Assembly: GCA_905221605.1 (NCBI GenBank)
Contig: CAJNDS010002151.1
Coordinates: forward strand, 60,001 to 124,000
Direction of reading: 5' to 3'
Source of the DNA: Symbiodinium natans
Lineage: Eukaryota > Sar > Dinophyceae > Suessiales > Symbiodiniaceae
Length of the DNA: 64,000 bases
Shown here: one piece after another, positions 1 to 10,521 of the stretch
Layout: every line of letters starts with the position of its first letter
Numbering within the stretch: the first letter of the stretch is position 1
Program-made: the position numbers and the translations under genes
The notes under the pieces: model-generated
The model's database searches: none
Told to the model about the DNA's origin: nothing
The model's input: the letters and a program-made list of their open reading frames with translations, nothing else

Positions 1-391
1 CCTATACTTTACTCTTAGGGATTGAGGCTATTGAGTTTCCAACTTTTTGGCTTCTACTTTGGGGCTTGGGGTTTACAGGTCTTTTTAGGGTTCATATGTT
101 TCGTAGGGTTTATAGGGTTTATAGGGCTGAGGGATTTGTTTTAAAGGCTTGTAGTCTTGGCAGGGCTTTGCGTTTAGGGTTTGGGAAGGTTGGGCTTTCA
201 TGTCCCAAGATTTGGCTTTGGGGGGGCTTGGAAAGGTTTGGTGGCTTAACCTAGATTCTTGAGTTCTGGGTCTAGGTAAGATCGGCATTATTGCTGTTTG
301 TGTTGTTGTTCTTTTGTTGGGGGGATGTGGGGCTGAAGGAGAAGGCAGCAAGAGAGTTACCCCTGGGCAACAGCAGTGGGTTTCATTCGCG
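1..391. other. 3' flank of the first gene
   Basis: This stretch lies beyond the stop codon of the leftward gene ending at 392. It holds degenerate single TTTAGGG-like heptamers but no clean array. No exon with good splice borders was seen. The short reading frames here look accidental. Confidence 0.4.
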
Positions 392-2593
392 CTATCGGCG
401 CCTCTTCTTGGCTTCCACATCCTCCTGCTGCTTCTTCTTCCTGAATCTGTTAAGGTTTAGGGTTTAGGGTTTAGGGTTTAGGGTTTAGGGTTTAGGGTTT
501 AGGGTTTAGGGCTTAGGGTTTAGGGGTTAGGGTTTAGGGTTTAGGGTTTAGGGTTTACGCTGAGGCTATAGACCTGTCCCCGTTGCAGATATGTTGACGC
601 AATAAGTGCGAAATGGCCTCCGCAAGGCAGTTGGAAGCAAGCTCCGAGTAAAAGTACGTCATAAGCTCCCGGGTAGACCAGTAACCCTATCATAACAGGG
701 GCACCCTCTTTTGGGGTTGGTTACTTTGTAAGGGAACCCGAAACCAAAAAAAAGGGGTGAAAGGTACCACTGGGCTACCAAGGCCCAATGGGCATAACCC
801 TAAACCCTAAACCCTAAACCCTAAACCCTAAACCCTGGTCACATAGGTTTCTTACTGCTCGGCCTCCCGTCGCCTCATTCAGCTGAGAGCCACGGTGCCT
901 AGCTCGAGCGACGTTTTGCAGGCACGACCGCTCAGGTCCGCACCCTAGGGTTTAGGGTTTGGGTTTAGGGTTTAGGGTTCAGGGTAAACCCAACTACCCC
1001 TCCACCCTGCGACCCTCGAATTCGCAACAATCGTCATCCCGGAATGCCGGGAAAGGTCCTCTTTACTTGCTGCTTCATCTTCTCTGTTATCGCCTGTCAC
1101 AGGAGCTGCTCTGCAATGCGCGACCGCATAAATAAACTGAAAAATGACAAGGACAGCTTTACTAATCACAGTAAGAGTCAGTAAGAGAGAATAATCAGCA
1201 ACTACTAAAAGCAACTACAGATTGTAATCAGAATGTGAAATCATGTGAAGTAGGGTTTATATTTCTTGTACCCAGAGAAGGACACCCAATGTATGCACTC
1301 ACCAATATTAAAAAGGAACATTATATACACTCACCAAAAACAGTAAAACATAAACCTGCTCCATGTCACACCCCAGGTTCCCCAAGACCGACGTTCGGGG
1401 TGCCAGCTGCAAATTAATGCGTAGACGCCACCCTCCACAGCCCCCGCCGCAAGCTGCAAGCGCGCTTCAGTTCTGAACCCTGCAGCCCTCGAACACTAGA
1501 GTTTATGAGGCTCTTAGGAATTTAGGGCTTTGACGGTACTCCGAAGTTCTGAACCCTTTCAGTTGCGCTAGAGTGCCAACGCGTCTCAAGCGGCACCTAC
1601 TCAGGCCCTTGGCGGCTTGCCCCCTTGCACTGCAATGAGAATCCTACGGTGCCCGTCACCGAAGCCCAGTCGAAACGCAAATGCCTAAACCTGAAGTGAG
1701 TTTGCGATAATAAGGGACCCCGAATATAGACCCCCCCCCCAAATAGTAGCATCCCCTTATAATGAAAACCCCAATAAGGTGCCCCCTAAACCCTAAACCC
1801 TAAACCCTAAACCCTAAACCCTAAACCCTAAACCCTAAACCCTAAACCCTAAGGGTTTCGCCCCAGTCCTGCATCTTCTTTTGCTTCTCTTGCTCCATGT
1901 CGGCCAAGATGGCCTCCCTCTCCTCTTTGCTCAGAGCCTTCCCAAGATCATGCGCTCAAGGTGCTTTCTCCACAGCTGCAGTCTAGAAATTGAGCCACGG
2001 TTTAGGGTTTAGGGTTTAGGGTTTAGGGTTTAGGGTTTAGGGTTTAGGGTGACATGGGTGTTTACGAAGATCAGGGAGCCCCAATATAGACCCCAACTAG
2101 TAGGCTTTCCATGTACTCAGGGCCCCCAAGAAGGTACCCCAAGTTGCATTGACTTACCGGGGGGCCATAGAAGGTTGTGGCCTGCCCCGAACCGTTAGGC
2201 CCCAGCACCTGCTCTTATGACTCTTAAGTCGTGGCCATTGATAATCAGGCCGATTTTTCTCAACGACCCAGCCGCCTCCACCGTGTCCACCTTCTTTCTC
2301 TCGAACCTCAGCTGCCCCGAGCTGAGTCCTCTCAATTCAGGCGCGCAGCAAAACCAGGTGCCACGGGCAAAGACCCCTAGGCCTTGCAGATTCCGATAAG
2401 CCGAAACCCTATCACCTTATATTCCCCCCAAACCCAAACCCTAAACCCTAAACCCTGACCCCTAGAAGTAGCCTAGAAGCCCGAAACCCTAAACCCTGTA
2501 AGCCCTAAACCCTAAGCTGAACGACAGGAGCCGTCGACGCCGGGGCTTGGGCTTTCCATTTCGCATGACGCCGGCGTAGTTCTTGCCTCCCAT
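392..2593 (-). CDS. multi-exon gene, product unknown
   Basis: Read right to left. The start is ATG at 2593 in an AAAATGG context, beginning MGGKNYAGVMRNGKPKPRRR. Best exons are 2518-2593, 2209-2376, 1869-1954, about 1555-1643, 856-930, 574-686 and 392-440. The last three are firm: phases join exactly, the donors are GTAAG and GT, and the tail reads KKKQQEDVEAKKRRR then TAG. Exon 574-686 carries YWSTRELMTYFYSELASN. Exon 1869-1954 carries ALSKEEREAILADMEQEK, a charged helix. Two or three further exons between 950 and 1500 are uncertain. GT, GC and GA donors all seem to be used. The lysine/arginine-rich C-terminus suggests a nuclear or nucleic-acid-binding protein, but that is inference. The family was not recognised. 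Introns hold telomeric arrays and TIR elements. Confidence 0.6.
452..556 (+). repeat. (TTTAGGG)n telomere-like array
   Basis: About 14 G-rich heptamers with a few variants. The array lies between the last two exons of the leftward gene, so it is inside an intron rather than at a chromosome end. Confidence 0.9.
672..778 (+). mobile_element. family F TIR element (copy 1)
   Basis: Ends are GGGTAGACCAGTAACC and GGTACCACTGGGCTACC, imperfect inverted repeats. The same element occurs near 7536, 15794, 35778 and 60847. The core is a short A/T tract around AACCAAAAAAAAGGGG. On the leftward gene its end abuts the acceptor of exon 574-686, so this copy is intronic. Confidence 0.7.
1228..1415 (+). mobile_element. 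family M TIR element (copy 1)
   Basis: Begins ATGTGAAGTAGGGTTTATA and ends near AAACCTGCTCCATGTCACA, an imperfect inverted repeat. The core has a doubled CACTCACCAA motif. Copies lie at about 8578-8700 and 52643-52812. The 52643 copy starts directly on a GT donor. It lies inside the 392-2593 gene. Confidence 0.6.
1690..1786 (+). mobile_element. family E TIR element (copy 1)
   Basis: Pattern: GTTTRCGAWAATAAGGGACCCC, then a poly-C run, AGTAGNATCCCCTTATAAT, and a final AAGGTGCCCC. Related copies are at about 2056-2145, 7060-7172, 9607-9698, 18783-18848, 41993-42100, 53512-53613 and 54468-54535, in both orientations. All that can be placed relative to exons are intronic. Confidence 0.6.
1788..1850 (-). 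repeat. (CCCTAAA)n telomere-like array
   Basis: About nine C-rich heptamers directly following the family E element; both lie in one intron of the leftward gene. A G-rich array of similar size is at 2000-2049. Confidence 0.9.
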
Positions 2594-3477
2594 TTTAGTG
2601 TTCAGGGTTCGGTTTAGGGTTTAGAGTCATTTAAGGCAGACACCCTACTGATCCCTCAGCTAAGAAATTCATGTTTAATGTTTATCAACTCCCTCTGATT
2701 TAGGGTTTGGGGCTTTAGGGGTCTCTCTGAGATTGAGAAAATCCGATGTCTTCCTACGTTGATTCTTGGTGTTGTGCAGCAAGGGGTGCGCCTGTAGATC
2801 GGATCGCTGCCAATCATGGTGGGAACGCTCAAACGAAGTACATAAACATAAGACGACAATGCGTGTGGATGCAACCAGGCATGCATGGAACAAGTACATT
2901 CACAACGCAGAACAGTAAGCTCTAAAAACCCAGGAAGCGTGTGCACGCACGGAGTGTAAATGTGAAGTCCTAAATTTCGAGGCGTCGGACTGTTCTGCCA
3001 CAAAGGACGAAATGGCTCAGCTGGAAGCAACCCGGAGAGGTGGCCGCAATCCAAGCGGCTTCGGGTTTAGAGTTTCTCTCTTCTTCTTCTTCTTCTTCTG
3101 CTTCTTCTTCTTCTTCTTCTGCTTCTTCTTCTTCTTCCTCTTCCTCTTCCTCTTCCTCTTCCTCTTCCTCCTCCTCTTCCTCGTCCTCCTCCTCTTCCTC
3201 TTCTTCTTCTTCTTCCTCTTCTTCTTCTACGGGGCTTGAACCCCCCTCTCTGTCTCTGTCTCTCTCTCTCTCTCTCTCTGTCTCTCCCTGCTCTCATACA
3301 AGTGTCTGTCCCTGCAGGATGGGTACAAAACATGCGAAGAAACCAATTAAGTTAGATCCCGTAGTCGTCACATCTATTGGGTTTAGGGTTTAGGGTTTAG
3401 GGTTTAGGGTTTAGGGTCTAGGGTCTATAGGGTTTGGGGTTTAGGGTTGGGCATAGGGGGGGCTGATGTTTAACCAG
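2594..3477. other. divergent intergenic region with polypyrimidine tract
   Basis: This lies between the start of the leftward gene (2593) and the first rightward exon (3478), so promoters of both may be here. It contains a long (TTC)n/(TTCCTC)n tract at 3078-3236, a CT microsatellite at about 3250-3288, and a short telomeric array at 3380-3415. The poly-Ser, poly-Phe and poly-Arg frames over the tract are by-products of the microsatellite. The GATGGGTACAAAACATGC stretch after CTGCAG at 3318 might be a small exon. Confidence 0.4.
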
Positions 3478-4087
3478 GCTTCTGGCAAGCCGATGAGGTC
3501 CGAAGATGGCTGCTGTCCGTAAGTTTAGGCTTTCGTGTTGAAAGGCCCGTAGATCTAAAACCCTAAACCCTAAACTGAAAGGCCCCTAAAATCCTAGACC
3601 CTAAACCCGAATGGCGTCTGAAACATGTAGGTCTCGGTAGCTCTGTGTCTCTGTCTGCCCAACCTGCCTGCATCCTTCTTCGTCTCCAAAGCAGGGGCCG
3701 ACTGCGACGTGCCTTGGAGGGTCTAATTCGGGTTTCGGGTTTAGGGTTCAGGGTTTAGGGTTGGGTGAGGTCGTCGGTCAAGAGTTCTCGGCGTTCGCGG
3801 TGCAGGGCAGTTGGGCGTTGAGTTTTCAGCTACGCAACGTTTTCAGGACGATGAATTCCTCTCAATTCGGTCTGAGGTCGGGAATGCATGGAATGCCCGA
3901 CACCCGAAGCCCTAAACCCTAAACCCTAAACCCTAAACCCTAAACCCTAAACCCTAAACCCTAAACCCTAAACCCTAAACAAACCCTAAACCCTTATAGA
4001 CACTGCCATGCCAAGGGCCAGGACCCCGTGCCCTAAGGCAGCAGCCATGCAAAAGCCCCCCCCAAACCGGGGTTCAGGATGTAGACC

Positions 4088-4154
<67 letters not shown>

Positions 4155-6392
4155 ACCCTAAACAGGGCAGTCTTTAGGGGTTGGGCTCAGTACCGCCTCA
4201 TCATAAGCCCCAAACATGCTTGCTTGAGCCGCAGGCGGAGCTCGTTGGCTTGGGTGCTTTGGCTCATCTCCCTTCAAAGAGGGATGCGGTCTTAGTAACT
4301 ATGATTTCTTGCCTTTTTGGAGGGGGCGAAGGGGGCCTCATTCAGGGTGTCAGTGTAACTGTTTAGTTTAGGATTCATGGGGTTTCAGGGATTGGGTGGT
4401 GGTCACCGTGGGTTCTGGAGCTTCAGGGGAGCAATGTAGGGGTTTAAGGGTTGACTTTCTCGTTCTTCTCGGCGTTCGTCGTTTTGAGGGGGTCACCAAT
4501 CACGGCCCCTCGCGCGAGCTTATAAACTGAAGTACCAGACCTCTAGGCCGTACCAGAATGCGACAGCGAAAAGCTCAGCAAGGAGCCCCCCAAACCCTAA
4601 ATCCAAAAACCAAAAACCCAAACCCAAAACCCTAAACCCTAAACACCCCCCCCGTCCACCCCAACTACCCTGCAATCGTGTAAGTCCTGCTAAGGGTAGA
4701 TGAAAGCTTTGGGATCGGCGACTGTGTTGGATTAGATGAAGGTTGAGGGTTTAGGGTTCAGGGTTGAGGGCTTAGGGTTTAGGGTTTCGGGGAGCCAATA
4801 TACTGTGAGTCATGTCGTGGCTGCACAGGTCTGGTCTAGGTGCGTGTAGCGTGGGCTCAGCACTGCACGGCCTACGAGTTTCGGAGTTTGAGGCAGGCGG
4901 TCCTTGCCGAAGCATGCGGATCCAGAGCTGGTGGCCTGAGCAGACAAAAGCAGCAAACACCGTAGCCACGGTGGCGACTGCACAAGTCTCTTGGTACCCT
5001 TCCGAACCCTTCCTTCTGATACCCACGCACGTAGGCACCTATGTACATTCAATGTATATACATATACATATACATATATATATATATATATGTATGTACC
5101 TGTCTGCCTGGCCGTGCGTTTGCCTGCATGTGCTACATGTATGGCCATCTGTCTGCTCAATGAAGACTGAAGGCGATAGTGATCATGTCTGGAATCAAAG
5201 ATTGCGCAGCATCCGCTCTGCCTAAGGCTCGTTTGCATGAATCCTGAACCGGGCCGTCAATCAGTCTTGTAAGCCCTCGAAACACGACCAACCTAACTTA
5301 CAACCTATAAAACCCAACAGAAGTGCACCCACACTTGCCCCAGAAGCCTAAACATACACCTCCTAAACAGCTACTTTAGGGGTTGGAATAGTATTCCCTT
5401 CTGGTCCTGTTAGAATTATACGACAAGAACCCCCAAAACCCTATTCTAACGATTGAGGCCCCTATAGTAAACCTGTCAGAAGTTCTCTACAACTCAGTTT
5501 TGGCCTCGGCTGCGCATCCTCGGGCTTGGGAGGCCTTGGCACGATCGTAAAAATGGGGCTTAGGGTTCTGGGTTTAAGGTTTAGGGTTTAGGGTTAGGGT
5601 ATGCTGGGCATTGTAAGGGTTTGAGGGATTGTTTTGTTTTTTTTTTTTGGGGGGGTTAAGCGTTTTGGGGGTTAAGGGCTTTGGGGTTTTTGGAGTTTTG
5701 GGTTTAGGGGTATGTTGGGGGTTATAAGGCTTTTGGTGCTAGGGTACCCACTGTGAGTAACAGCCTTAAGCAAGAACAATCTTGCAGGGCTTCACATGTC
5801 CGATATCTGGGGCGTCCATTCAATCTACGGCTTTGGTCTATACATCAGGCCTGGGTGCGAGAACTCGATAACCCTAAACCCGAAACCCTAAACCCTAAAC
5901 CCCTCGAGAGTTGGTAGGTTCATGGTAGGGATTTGTGGCGGGTCTGGTTCCACGGCGGCTAACCCTTCAAGTCATCTATGGGCTGGGGCCCTTCTCCAAC
6001 CATCTGAAAAAACAAAACATTCCCCCCGTAAAATTTGAATTTTGGGGGATCGTCTGAAATACGGGAGCCCTAAGGACCAAGGGTATGGGGTCTCCTGGCG
6101 GAGCCCCATGAGCCCCAAACCCATAAACCCACCGTAGCTCCAAACCCTAAACCGTAGCCCTTCAGCTCTAAACCCGAAACCCGAAACCCGAAATCCGAAA
6201 CCCGAAACCCTAAACCCTAAACCCTAAACCCTAAACCCTAGACCCTAGACCCTAGACCCTAAACCTAAAGACCTACAAAACCCTTCAAGCAGCCCGGCAT
6301 CGGCTTTTCTGCTCCGCCTGCGGCGTCCCCTCCGCCTGGCTGGCCTAGTGGCCGCCGACGTTGAAGCCACTGCAGTGCTTCCTCAAAGCCGG
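3478..6392 (+). CDS. multi-exon gene, possible helical-repeat protein
   Basis: Likely exons: 3478-3518 (perfect GTAAGT donor), 3695-3720, 3830-about 3905, 4235-4346, about 4895-4930, 5498-5546, 5788-5854, 5929-about 6004 and 6283-about 6392. The first three join in phase and read ALEATQRFQDDEFLSIRSEV across the second junction. Exon 4235-4346 reads AELVGLGALAHLPSKRDAVL. Exon 5498-5546 reads LASAAHPRAWEALAR and joins in phase to ASHVRYLGRPFNLRLWSIHQ at 5788. Short alpha-helical units rich in Ala and Leu resemble HEAT/ARM-type repeats; this is inference from composition. Neither start nor stop codon is certain. More than one gene could be present. Confidence 0.5.
3908..3983 (-). repeat. (CCCTAAA)n telomere-like array
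   Basis: About ten C-rich heptamers following exon 3830-3905. A little downstream, 4087-4159 is a separate array of the variant unit CCCTCAA, about ten copies. Confidence 0.9.
5044..5098. repeat. TA/TACA microsatellite
   Basis: Alternating ATATAC and (TA)n. The Tyr/Ile-rich reading frames across it are artefacts. Confidence 0.8.
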
Positions 6393-6834
6393 GGTTTAGG
6401 GTTTAGGGTTTAGGGTTTCGGGTTTAGGGTTCAGGGTTCAAGGTTTAGGGTTTGCGGTTCAGGGTTTAGGGTTTGGTGGCATGGGCCTTGGGGCGACCAG
6501 AGGACGCAGAAAAGCTGCGGGAGCATCCTTTTCTCAACCTTTCGCTGACCCCCTCCCCAGATGCCCCCATCCTAGATGCCCCACTCCCAAATGCCCCCTT
6601 CCCACATGCACCCCTCCAAAAAAACATGCCCCTCTCCCAGATGGCCCCATGATGCCGCCCTCCCAGATACCGTCTTTCCCACATGCACCTTTGCTTTCAA
6701 ACGAGCTCGCAGGACACTGTCTGGGTGCTTCGGTGGGCGACACAAGTCTGACTATGCCCCGTGCATGCCCACCGAAAGCACCCTGCGCAACCCATCCACA
6801 CTTCAGCGCATGAGAAGCCACCGGTGCCGCCGAG
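6393..6834. other. convergent junction with CCCAGATG minisatellite
   Basis: The rightward gene and the leftward gene ending at 6835 face each other here. A degenerate minisatellite with unit roughly CCCAGATGCCCC runs 6555-6700. A peptide frame through 6480-6560 (PEDAEKLREHPFLNLSLTPS) could be the last coding part of the rightward gene, with the minisatellite in its 3' end. No clean stop was decided. Confidence 0.35.
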
Positions 6835-8486
6835 CTACATCTTGGGACGGCACTGCTTCTTGACGCAGCCGGTGCAGGCAGGGCTGCTATCGCTGCTGAT
6901 GCACCTGTTGATCTACAAGTGGGTTCTAGGATGGCCCTTAAAACCCTCTGAAAAAATATTCCTAAATATTGTCCTCTTAAACCCACCCGGGGACATATAA
7001 AATGTCCCAAGACCCTACTCTAGTGGTATCACGCTGACGACTACACATGTGCATAGGACCATTTGGGGGATTACGAAAATAGGGGTGCCTTATATTGGGG
7101 TCCGTATTTTACACAGGGAATCCTACTATTTGGGGACTATATTAGGGTACCTTATTTTCGTAAACCCCCCAACGCTCAACGCTCTTCGCACCACGGCACT
7201 GGTTGATGCAGTGATCGCGAGAGCAACCCACCAGTGCGGCCATACAGCCAGCGCATCCGGTGGAGTAGCCTGAAAAGGAAGGAAAAAACTGATACAACAA
7301 GGACCATGAGGGAATAATATTTGTAGTTATTCCGACCTATATTAAGCTGGGAGAAGCGGCCGTAACTTAATGACAGTAGGGTGGGTGGATAGCTGCACAC
7401 GCCTTCTTTTGCCAAGGGGCCCTTCTGGTGCATGCAGTCCTGGGTGCAGGGGTAGCCTGCAGCGCAGGAGCGGCCGCAGTGGTTCAAGGCGGAGTCGAAG
7501 TTCTTCCTGCCCCCGCCCCTCCAAACCTTCCTTGGTAGCCCAGGAACCATATTACAATAAGGGCACACCCTGTTTTGATTGGGTTCCCTTATAGAGGGAA
7601 CCCATCAAAAAAAAGAAAAGGGAAAAGGGTACACACAGGGCTACTGTACCAAGCTTCAGGTCCGCAGCGTTCTGGCACTTGCCACCTTCAACCTCCTCCT
7701 CGAGCTGCTCATGGGCCTTGACCTCGGCACCGTCAGCCTCATCGTCTGCGAGTGCCTCCGTGTACTCCACCTTCATGCGTGACGGGCCATTCTACCCCAA
7801 ACAACCCCTTCAAAAAGGCCCTTAAATAGGGTTGACTATGGGAATTATACCCTAAATAACCCCTTAACAAGGCCCTTTAATAGGGTTGATTCTGGGGATT
7901 TTTTTGGGGCCTATAATTCCCTAAATAACCCCTTAAAAAGGCTGCTTTATAGGGTTGATTACGGGAATTTTTGTTGGGCCTATTATACCCTATAACCCCT
8001 TAAAAAGGCTTCTTTATTATAGGGTTGATTCTGGGGATTTTTGGGGCCAAATAGCCCATCTTGGTACTCTATTCTACCCTATAACCCCTTAAAAAGGCCT
8101 TTTATAGGGTTGCTTACGGGGCTTATACGGCCTATCATAACCCATCTTGGTACTCCACCTTCATGCCGCGCAGCTGGTTCAGCTCGAGGCTGCAGTCGCC
8201 CCCGGCGCTGCAGGTTTCCTAGTTCATGGTTGGGATAGTATTAAACATGTATGTTCCTTATTGGGTTGTAGAACCCTTAAAAACGGTAAACTTATGTTCC
8301 TTATTGGGTTTTAGTACCCTTAAAAATGATATTAAATTTATATTCCTTATTGGGTTTCAGTACCCTTAAAACTGCAAAATGTTTCCCAACTATGACAAAA
8401 GTTTCGTCCAGCGCCATCGCAGCCTCGATGTCCTCGCTGCCAACGGCAGCGAAGGCGAGAAGGGCCACAAGAGTGCGCAGGGCCAT
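6835..8486 (-). CDS. secreted cysteine-rich protein, complete six-exon gene
   Basis: Exons in order of translation are 8406-8486, 8159-8218, 7655-7770, 7421-7506, 7200-7269 and 6835-6904. They total 483 nt, exactly 160 codons plus TAG, with every phase compatible. The protein starts MALRTLVALLAFAAVGSEDI, a clear signal peptide. An acidic stretch follows (EALADDEADGAEVKAHEQLE). The C-terminal half holds most of about 15 cysteines: HCGRSCAAGYPCTQDC, GCAGCMAALVGCSRDHC and ACTGCVKKQC. I recall similar cysteine arrangements from dinoflagellate predicted proteins, but cannot name a family or function. It presumably enters the secretory pathway and forms disulfides. Donors are GA, GT, GC, GC and GT; acceptors are AG followed by G. 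Confidence 0.9.
7536..7654 (-). mobile_element. family F element as intron 3 of the cysteine-rich gene
   Basis: Ends read GGTACAGTAGCCCTG and CAGGGCTACC-type on the coding strand, matching family F. The intron runs 7507-7654, from a GC donor to CAG|G, and the element makes up most of it. Confidence 0.65.
7771..8158 (-). mobile_element. intron 2 of the cysteine-rich gene, bounded by a 17-bp direct repeat
   Basis: GTACTCCACCTTCATGC occurs at 7762-7778 and again, identically, at 8150-8166. On the coding strand each copy contains ATGAAG|GTGGAG. Splicing from the upstream copy (AAG|GT donor) to the downstream copy (AAG| acceptor) restores one copy and keeps frame. The interior is about five degenerate units of roughly 60 bp, each with CCCTATAACCCCTTAAAAAGG and a GGGTTGATTCTGGGG-like end. 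This is the layout of an inserted element with target-site duplication that is spliced out as an intron. Confidence 0.8.
8219..8405 (-). repeat. intron 1 of the cysteine-rich gene: three tandem ~55-bp units
   Basis: Each unit has TTCCTTATTGGGTT followed by GTACCCTTAAAA. GAAAC borders both ends of the intron, so the exact junction (GA donor or shifted) is ambiguous but the frame is the same. Confidence 0.7.
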
Positions 8487-8577
8487 CGCTTGCCAACGAC
8501 GGGAGAGCGAAATGTAGAGCGCTGTTCGCTGTGAAAGCCTCAACAGCTGCAGCCGACCCATGCAGCCCACATGGTGT

Positions 8578-8700
8578 AGGGTCTGTGTTTCTTGTATCCA
8601 CAAAAGGACACTCAAGAAATGTACACTCACCAATTTTAACAAAACCTTATGTACATTCACCAATGACAGAAATATAAACCCTGTTTCACATGTGTCACAT
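8578..8700 (+). mobile_element. family M TIR element (copy 2)
   Basis: The left end is GGTGTAGGGTCTGTGTTTC and the right end is ATATAAACCCTGTTTCACA, with CACTCACCAA-type motifs in the core as at 1228. It lies just upstream of the start of the cysteine-rich gene, so it may sit in its 5' UTR or promoter. Confidence 0.55.
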
Positions 8701-8970
8701 GGCACGCAGGGCGGCAAGGAATCAGATTCTCACCCAGAAGCCCTCAATCCTGAAAAACCGAAGCTGTGAAAGCACGTGGTCCCTTCAGCCACATGCCCTA
8801 AAACTCCTTGGCCTAAACTATGGGCCTCCTTTCTTCCGAAGCCCTTTCACCCTTATCCCGTTGATCTGTTTGCACTGCAAAGCCACTACACCCTAAGTCT
8901 TAAGAATCGCAAACCCTAAGCCCTAATCCCTGAACCCGAAATTCCACCAACCCACCGCAAGACAGCACAG

Positions 8971-9353
8971 GTCTCAGAAGCCAACCCAGGAGATGCCTGG
9001 CAGGAAGGCACTGGAAGGGTTTTTGGGGTTTCGGGTTCAGGGTTTCGATTCTTGTTTCGGGGGGGAGGGGCGGGGTTTAGGGTTTCCGGTTTAGCGTGGT
9101 TTAGGGTTGACGGGAGTTAGGGATGCGGGTTTAGGGTTTTGGGGGGGTTTGAGTTTAGACGCTTTGGTGTTGCAGGTGGGGCGCGTGTGGGCCATGAATG
9201 AAGGCTCTACTAACCCTAAACCCTAAACCCTAAACCCTAAACCCTAAACCCTAAACCCTAAACCCTAAACCCTAAAACCACTAGCAGTGGGCTTTGCGGC
9301 CCGAGGAGTCCCCCCAAACAGGTGACCAATTGGGCCCCCGACATCAGGCAAGG
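8971..9353 (+). CDS. three exons of a rightward gene, product unknown
   Basis: Exon 8971-9018 (VSEANPGDAWQEGTGR) has an ACAG acceptor and GT donor. Exon 9176-about 9205 gives VGRVWAMNEGS. Exon 9288-9353 gives WALRPEESPQTGDQLGPRHQ with donor AGG|GTCC. All are GC-rich and open. The region from 8487 to 8970 should hold the start and promoter, divergent from the cysteine-rich gene. A later stretch at 9776-9890 is open on both strands (plus: ATFAARLFRLLIGFSSFAG with GTAAGT donor), so its strand is undecided. Confidence 0.5.
9212..9276 (-). repeat. (CCCTAAA)n telomere-like array
   Basis: Nine C-rich heptamers between exons ending near 9205 and starting at 9288. Confidence 0.9.
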
Positions 9354-10521
9354 GTCCTAAGCACGCCTATATCTTTTCACTATTCTGGCCGCGTGTTTTA
9401 GTAATCTACCAAAAGCCTGACGACACAACTTAAAGGCTGTCTTGAACAAAGCAAGGATATTCTCGAGCCGTACACCAAACTCCCCCCGACCCTAAATCAC
9501 CAACCCTAAACATCCCTACTCAGCCCTAGAAAAAGCAAACTAATCAACCCTATCCCTTAAGTCCTCTGCACCCTACGGCCTGAACGCGAGATTAAAAGCA
9601 GCCCACATGGGGGTTTACAAAAACAAGGGACCCCTATAACAGCCCCCCCCAAACAGTAGGATTCCCTTATAGTAAGGACCCCAGTAAGGTACCCCCTAAA
9701 GCCTAAACCCGAAACCCTGAACCCTAAACCCACACCCTAAACCCTAATAATTCGGAAACCCTCCACATCCAACCCCGCCTCAGGGCCACCTTTGCCGCCC
9801 GTCTCTTCCGGCTTCTTATCGGCTTCTCCAGCTTTGCCGGGCTTCCTCACCGAGCAGGGAGTTCTACACAAATAAATACATGTAAGTATGTATGTATTTG
9901 TATAACGATACATACGTAAACACAAAAGGGTATATACAAGTATGGGTTGTATGGGTAGTACGAGTTTAGGGCTAGTATCGATCTAAGGTTTAGGGTTCGG
10001 GTTTAGGGTCCCAAGCAGGGCTCCATTGATAGACCCGACCATGAAGACCCAAACCTGAACCTGGAGACCCAAAAAACCGAAACTCATACTTGTCACCCTA
10101 TACTAAACCCTTACATCCGTGCGGCGCTACACCATTAATGTGATCTCTAAACCCTAAACCCTAAACACAAAACCCAAAACCCTAAACCTTAAACCCTAAA
10201 CCCTAAACCCTAAACCCCAAGTTCTAGAAGCCGAACCCCATGAATCCCAACAACAAGCACCATGAGCCCCGGCCGAGTGGCTATCATAAGCCTTCTGGCC
10301 ACTTCCACCTCCTAACCATGACATGTGATCTGAGAGCCATGAAGAGCACGCCTGCTGGAGGCCTTGGACTTGGCAGACGCCTCCTGCATGGGGGTTTAGG
10401 GTTTAGGGTGTAGGGTGTAGGGTTTAGGGATCATAGTACCCCCCCCCCCCCCCCCCAATTATAATCCCTACTCCCTATTCAATTGAAGAAACACCCGTCC
10501 TGACATGAAACACAGAAGCTT
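9354..10521. other. long intron or intergenic stretch
   Basis: Contains family E element 9607-9698, a TATG/CATA-rich patch near 9870-9950, short telomeric arrays at 10150-10215 and 10397-10430, and a poly-C run at 10440-10456. The 10330-10395 segment is open on both strands (minus: EASAKSKASSRRALH); it may be an exon, strand unknown. Confidence 0.35.

Noticed and set aside
2160-2208. Walker A-like peptide LGPNGSGQATT on the minus strand
   Set aside because: It lies just beyond the GT donor of exon 2209-2376, the lysine is Gln, and no other ABC motif is near; most likely intronic chance.
3012-3393. Poly-Ser, poly-Phe and poly-Arg open frames
   Set aside because: They are translations of a TTC/TTCCTC microsatellite in three frames.
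8400-8600. Relict spliced-leader sequence upstream of the cysteine-rich gene
   Set aside because: Dinoflagellate mRNAs can carry a spliced leader and retroposed genes may keep relicts, but no such sequence was recognised before the ATG at 8486.
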